Of a stretch of DNA of 52,526 bases, positions 49,711-52,526 are shown piece after piece (the stretch's first letter is position 1; every line of letters starts with the position of its first letter). The notes beneath the pieces are model-generated. The model had not been told where the DNA came from. It was given only the letters and a program-made list of their open reading frames with translations, and searched no databases. The translations under genes and the position numbers were made by a program. Source of the DNA: Flavobacterium profundi (GTDB lineage Bacteria; Bacteroidota; Bacteroidia; Flavobacteriales; Flavobacteriaceae); contig NZ_VDCZ01000018.1 of the NCBI RefSeq assembly GCF_006491645.1, positions 1 to 52,526 on the forward strand, given 5' to 3'.

Positions 49711-49763
49711 TTTGAACTTTCGACTTTTAAACTTTTAAACTTTAAACTAAAATTATATATTTG
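49711..49763 (+). promoter_or_regulatory. ACTTTTAA-type short repeats and -7 box before DUF5606
   Basis: A run of four imperfect copies of AACTTT/ACTTTTAA (49711-49748) is followed by TATATTTG (49756-49763), a consensus -7 box 23 bp before the ATG. The repeats resemble the low-complexity 7-8 bp repeats common in flavobacterial intergenic DNA. Confidence 0.45.
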
Positions 49764-49786
49764 CCATCTTTAAAATTTAAAACAAC

Positions 49787-50209
49787 ATGAGTATTCAAAA
49801 AATATTAGCTATTTCTGGTAAACCAGGTTTATACGAATTAAAAATACAAACAAGAACTGGATTTGTTGCAGAATCTTTATTAGACGGAAAACGAATTACT
49901 GTAGGAATGAGAAGTAATGTAAGTTTGTTATCTGAAATAGCAGTGTATACCTATACAGAAGAAGTTCGTCTATCAGAAGTTTTTAAGGCAATTGCTACAA
50001 AAGAAAATGATGGAGAGACTATTTCTCATAAAGAAGATGATGCTACTTTAAAAGCATATTTCCGTGAAGTGTTACCAGAATTTGATGAAGAGAGAGTGTA
50101 TACTTCAGATATTAAAAAGATTTTAAATTGGTACAACATATTACAACCAAAAGGATTTGTATCAGTTGAAGCTTTAACAGAAGAAGCTAAAGAAGAAAAA
50201 GCAGAATAA
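49787..50209 (+). CDS. DUF5606 domain protein
   Basis: The 140-residue cytoplasmic protein has the conserved start SIQKILAISGKPGLYELKIQ and then RTGFVAESLLDGKRITVGMR. The C-terminal half is charged and ends in an Ala/Glu/Lys tail (EALTEEAKEEKAE). The family is widespread in Bacteroidota next to def, ruvX and mazG, and its function is unknown. The N-terminal part looks like a small beta-barrel; the region near 95-125 (FREVLPEFDEERVYTSDIKK) is helical. Closed by a terminator shared with the VOC gene. Confidence 0.85.
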   Translation: MSIQKILAISGKPGLYELKIQTRTGFVAESLLDGKRITVGMRSNVSLLSEIAVYTYTEEVRLSEVFKAIATKENDGETISHKEDDATLKAYFREVLPEFDEERVYTSDIKKILNWYNILQPKGFVSVEALTEEAKEEKAE

Positions 50210-50228
50210 TTTTAAATTATCGTATACT

Positions 50229-50255
50229 AAAAAGTCCTCATTTGAGGACTTTTTT
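50229..50255. terminator. Bidirectional terminator between DUF5606 and VOC genes
   Basis: AAAAAGTCCTCA / TGAGGACTTTTT with a 2-4 nt loop and U-runs on both strands, between two convergent genes. Confidence 0.85.
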
Positions 50256-50619
50256 ATGTATTAAAATTTCCAAAATGCCATAATATTCCTGAAGGATCAT
50301 GAACAAAACATTCTCTTCCCCAAGGAAGTTCTCTTATGGGAACAATTTTTACCCCTTCATATTTTTCAGGTAATTGAAGTTCTTGTAATTCATTCCAAAA
50401 AGTATAAACATCTTCTACTTCCATAAAAACCATAGTATTGTCTATCCAATCTTTTGCATAGTAATTTTGAAGATAAAAACCAAAATCACCAGAATAGAAA
50501 TAACTCATATTTGGTTCTATACTACTTTCTTTAAAACCCAAATCTAGGTAAAATTGTCTTGAAATCTCGTAATTTTTAGAACCAATAAAAGGGCGTATGG
50601 ATTTAGCTTGATGATTCAT
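50254..50619 (-). CDS. VOC-superfamily protein (glyoxalase/bleomycin resistance-like)
   Basis: The 121-residue protein has two beta-alpha-beta-beta-beta modules: KSIRPFIGSKNYEISRQFYL with YLDLGFKESSIE, and NTMVFMEVEDVYTFWNELQE with IVPIRELPWGRECFVHDPSG followed by ILWHFG. The ending D-P-S-G-x-L-W-x-F is the standard VOC signature. Metal-ligand residues are not all conserved, so a binding (for example antibiotic-binding) rather than catalytic role is possible. Single gene, convergent with DUF5606. Confidence 0.85.
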   Translation of the reverse strand: MNHQAKSIRPFIGSKNYEISRQFYLDLGFKESSIEPNMSYFYSGDFGFYLQNYYAKDWIDNTMVFMEVEDVYTFWNELQELQLPEKYEGVKIVPIRELPWGRECFVHDPSGILWHFGNFNT

Positions 50620-50663
50620 ATGTATGTTTTAAAAGAATTATAAAGATACTTTAAAATGAAATA

Positions 50664-50867
50664 TTAATCAATATATTCTAAAATATCACCAGGTTGACAT
50701 TCTAATGCTTTACAAATTGCTTCTAAAGTACTAAATCGTATGGCCTTTGCTTTACCCGTTTTCAAAATAGAAAGGTTGGAGAGTGTTAATTCCACTTTCT
50801 CTGAGAGTTCGTTCAATGACATTTTTCTTTTTGCCATCATTACATCTAGATTCACAACTATTGGCAT
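50664..50867 (-). CDS. Small XRE/Cro-C1-type HTH regulator
   Basis: This 67-residue protein is little more than a helix-turn-helix: IVVNLDVMMAKRKMSLNELS, EKVELTLSNLSILKTGKAKA, IRFSTLEAICKALECQPGDI, with the end L-E-Y. It belongs to the YozG-like group that is usually encoded directly after a DUF2975 membrane protein, as here (2-bp gap). It likely represses its own operon through the palindromes upstream of the DUF2975 gene. Confidence 0.9.
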   Translation of the reverse strand: MPIVVNLDVMMAKRKMSLNELSEKVELTLSNLSILKTGKAKAIRFSTLEAICKALECQPGDILEYID

Positions 50868-50869
50868 AC

Positions 50870-51406
50870 TTATATAGTTAATTCATTTTCATTCTGTAGA
50901 TCAATTCCTTTTGCAAAAATAACAGCAATTATATAGATAATTCCTGCCATGAGAATAAACGCTTGACTATCGGGTAAAAAGGGATTTGTAAGAGTGGTAT
51001 CGAACCCTTTATGCATTAAATTTTTATTAAATTGTTGTCCAATATAACTCAAAATACCTATAGAAAAAGTATAATAACTAATGCGAGAAATTTGTTTTAA
51101 AACAAATGTGCTAAATGGTTTTTCTAAATTGATTTTATAAGTCAATTTAATAATCATATAAAAAAGTACAGCTTTTAGAATCGCAATACACAAGATAAAA
51201 CTATAGATACCAAAAAATAAGAATTTGCTTTGGTTGTATAGTTCAGTTAAATCTAATTTTTGATATAAATTTTGTATCCATTTTGGTTTGAATATACTGA
51301 TAAAAAAATTAACCAATAAACCTCCAGCTTCAATACACAAGCCCACAAAAATAATCCAAGAAAAAATACTTAAAACTTTAAAAACGAAGTTGTTTTGTTT
51401 TGACAT
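50870..51406 (-). CDS. DUF2975 membrane protein
   Basis: The 178-residue protein has four predicted membrane helices (about 12-35, 63-87, 105-125 and 145-165) and short loops: VLSIFSWIIFVGLCIEAGGL, FFGIYSFILCIAILKAVLFY, FVLKQISRISYYTFSIGILS, AFILMAGIIYIIAVIFAKGI. The segment FAKGIDLQNENELTI at the end is typical of DUF2975 proteins and precedes the partner HTH gene. The function of the pair is unknown. The promoter spacer contains a perfect palindrome. Confidence 0.88.
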   Translation of the reverse strand: MSKQNNFVFKVLSIFSWIIFVGLCIEAGGLLVNFFISIFKPKWIQNLYQKLDLTELYNQSKFLFFGIYSFILCIAILKAVLFYMIIKLTYKINLEKPFSTFVLKQISRISYYTFSIGILSYIGQQFNKNLMHKGFDTTLTNPFLPDSQAFILMAGIIYIIAVIFAKGIDLQNENELTI

Positions 51407-51435
51407 ATTGTATTTGATTAGTAATTAATATTTGT

Positions 51436-51488
51436 CAAAAATAAATAAATATTTATTGAAAAACAATAAATACGAATAAATATTTATT
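51436..51488 (-). promoter_or_regulatory. Promoter with twin palindromic operators for the DUF2975-XRE pair
   Basis: On the minus strand, TTG (51466-51464), 20 bp and TATTTTTG (51443-51436) form a full consensus promoter. The 14-bp palindrome AATAAATATTTATT occurs twice, at 51444-51457, filling most of the spacer, and at 51475-51488, just upstream of -33. The centres are 31 bp apart, close to three helical turns. This fits repression by the downstream XRE protein. AT-richness makes chance palindromes more likely, but two identical 14-mers are notable. Confidence 0.6.
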
Positions 51489-51598
51489 TTGATGAATTTA
51501 CAAAAGTAGAAATATGATAATAAGAGATTGAATAGTAGCATTTCATAAAATAATACCTAATTTTACAGTATTCATTTTGGAATTTTAAATAAAAAACA

Positions 51599-52378
51599 AT
51601 GAACAATAGAGAAAGTCAATTGCAAGCCTTTAATAGATTATTAGATATCATGGATGATTTAAGAGAAAAATGTCCATGGGATAAAAAACAAACATTGGAA
51701 AGTTTACGTCATTTAACTATAGAAGAGACATATGAATTAGGTGATGCCATTTTAAATAATGACTTACAGGAAATAAAAAAGGAATTAGGAGATTTATTGT
51801 TGCATATTGTTTTCTATGCTAAGATAGGAAGTGAAACCAATGCTTTTGATATTGCAGATGTAGCGAATTCTATTTGTGATAAATTGATTGATCGTCATCC
51901 GCATATTTATGGGGATGTTGTTGTAGCTGATGAAGAAGAAGTGAAGCGCAATTGGGAAAAATTGAAATTAAAAGAAGGAAAAAAATCCGTTTTAGAAGGT
52001 GTACCCAAGAGTTTACCTGCATTAGTTAAAGCGAGTCGCATACAAGACAAAGTGAAAGGAGTAGGTTTTGACTGGGAAGAGTCTCATCAAGTTTGGGACA
52101 AAGTACAAGAAGAATTACAAGAGTTACAAGATGAAATTCAACTGGGAAATCAAGATACAATTGAAGCAGAATTTGGTGATGTTTTATTTTCGATGATTAA
52201 TTATGCTCGTTTTTTAAAAGTAAATCCGGAAGACGCATTGGAGCGAACCAATAAAAAATTTATAAAGCGATTTCAATATTTAGAAAATAAAGCTGGTGAA
52301 TTAGGAAAATCATTAGCAGATATGACTTTAGCTGAAATGGATGTATTTTGGGAAGAAGCGAAGCGTTTGCCAAAATAA
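51599..52378 (+). CDS. mazG: Nucleoside triphosphate pyrophosphohydrolase MazG
   Basis: The 259-residue enzyme hydrolyses NTPs or dNTPs to NMP and PPi. Two MazG domains are present. The first has PWDKKQTLESLRHLTIEETY and IKKELGDLLLHIVFYAKIG (the E-E-x-x-E and E-x-x-D metal ligands). The second has KASRIQDKVKGVGFDWEESH and IEAEFGDVLFSMINYARFLK. The end is MDVFWEEAKRLPK; this tail and the following bases are tandemly repeated after the stop codon. It is the last gene before the window edge, divergent from the DUF2975 pair. Confidence 0.96.
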   Translation: MNNRESQLQAFNRLLDIMDDLREKCPWDKKQTLESLRHLTIEETYELGDAILNNDLQEIKKELGDLLLHIVFYAKIGSETNAFDIADVANSICDKLIDRHPHIYGDVVVADEEEVKRNWEKLKLKEGKKSVLEGVPKSLPALVKASRIQDKVKGVGFDWEESHQVWDKVQEELQELQDEIQLGNQDTIEAEFGDVLFSMINYARFLKVNPEDALERTNKKFIKRFQYLENKAGELGKSLADMTLAEMDVFWEEAKRLPK

Positions 52379-52526
52379 AGAATTAGAAAATCTATGATTT
52401 TCAAATAGTTCTACCATTTTGGGAGGAAGCGAAGCGTTTACCAAAATAAGGAAATGGAAATCTATGATTTTCAAATAGTTCTACAATTTTGGGAGGAAGC
52501 GAAGCGTTTACCAAAATAAGGAAATG
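52350..52526 (+). repeat. 70-71 bp tandem repeat built on the 3' end of mazG
   Basis: Unit 1 (52350-52420, 71 bp) starts inside mazG and includes its stop codon. Unit 2 (52421-52490, 70 bp) follows. Unit 3 (52491-52526) is cut by the window and is identical to unit 2 over 36 bp. Each unit holds the codons for WEEAKRLPK plus TAA with synonymous changes (GAA to GAG, TTG to TTA) between unit 1 and the others. It also holds a small hairpin, GAAAATC-TAT-GATTTTC in unit 1. There is no spacer variation of CRISPR type. Confidence 0.9.

Noticed and set aside
52350..52526. CRISPR or transposon end
   Set aside because: The whole 70-bp unit is repeated, including coding bases of mazG; there is no spacer variation and no inverted terminal repeat or transposase.
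1..52526. tRNA or rRNA genes
   Set aside because: I looked for GC-rich cloverleaf-like stretches in the intergenic gaps and saw none; a tRNAscan run would settle this.

Overview
The window is about 52.5 kb of a low-GC genome that looks like Flavobacteriaceae, most likely Flavobacterium or a close relative. Three kinds of evidence point there. A secreted amidase carries a C-terminal type IX secretion (T9SS) sorting tail. Many genes are preceded by the Bacteroidota promoter (TTG, about 20 bp, TANNTTTG) and AT-rich leaders rather than strong Shine-Dalgarno sites. The gene families (2TM-domain proteins, DUF5606, fumarylacetoacetase, CarboxypepD_reg TonB receptors) are typical of the group. I saw no tRNA, rRNA, CRISPR array or prophage.

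Layout. 1-111: end of an IS3-family element cut by the window edge. 128-3776: secreted amidase with a beta-propeller partner, and a lipoprotein. 3973-11137: housekeeping and accessory genes (fumarylacetoacetase, glyA, a serine hydrolase, GNAT, a nucleoid-associated protein, glutaminase). 11277-19901: TonB-dependent receptor, DUF2141 protein, then a probable eight-gene operon (TPR protein, LytS-type histidine kinase fused to a 2TM domain, four tandem 2TM proteins, an ArnT-like glycosyltransferase, a LytTR response regulator). 19902-23012: heme A synthase, CCA-adding enzyme, threonylcarbamoyl-AMP synthase. 23179-36269: LPS/glycan assembly genes on alternating strands (eight GT2/GT4-type transferases, one heptosyltransferase, a Kdo-kinase-like protein, an LTA-synthase-type sulfatase). 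36405-40710: dapD, an Aer-like PAS protein, mqo, ruvX, an Lrp/AsnC regulator. 40747-48888: eight-gene arginine operon. 49098-52526: def, DUF5606, VOC protein, an XRE/DUF2975 pair, mazG, and a roughly 70-bp tandem repeat made from the mazG tail that runs off the window.

The most interesting signal is regulatory. The TonB receptor promoter and the TPR/kinase operon promoter each carry a direct repeat of a 9-bp site (ACAATTC.. then ACAGTT.GG) with starts exactly 21 bp apart. In both, the TTTG of the -7 box starts exactly 46 bp after the start of the second copy. This is the classical geometry of LytTR operators, and the second operon encodes a LytTR regulator. I infer an autoregulated two-component regulon joining a TonB receptor to a 2TM-rich membrane sensor. 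The leader between DUF2141 and the operon also contains a separate array of 13 degenerate units in strict 21-bp phase.

The arginine operon sits between ruvX and def, which I recall as usual neighbours in flavobacteria. Its transcarbamylase has Ile at the residue that separates acetyl- from succinyl-ornithine enzymes, and its first gene is a GNAT protein that could supply the missing first step. All functional calls rest on reading the sequence and on recalled family knowledge; no database search was run.
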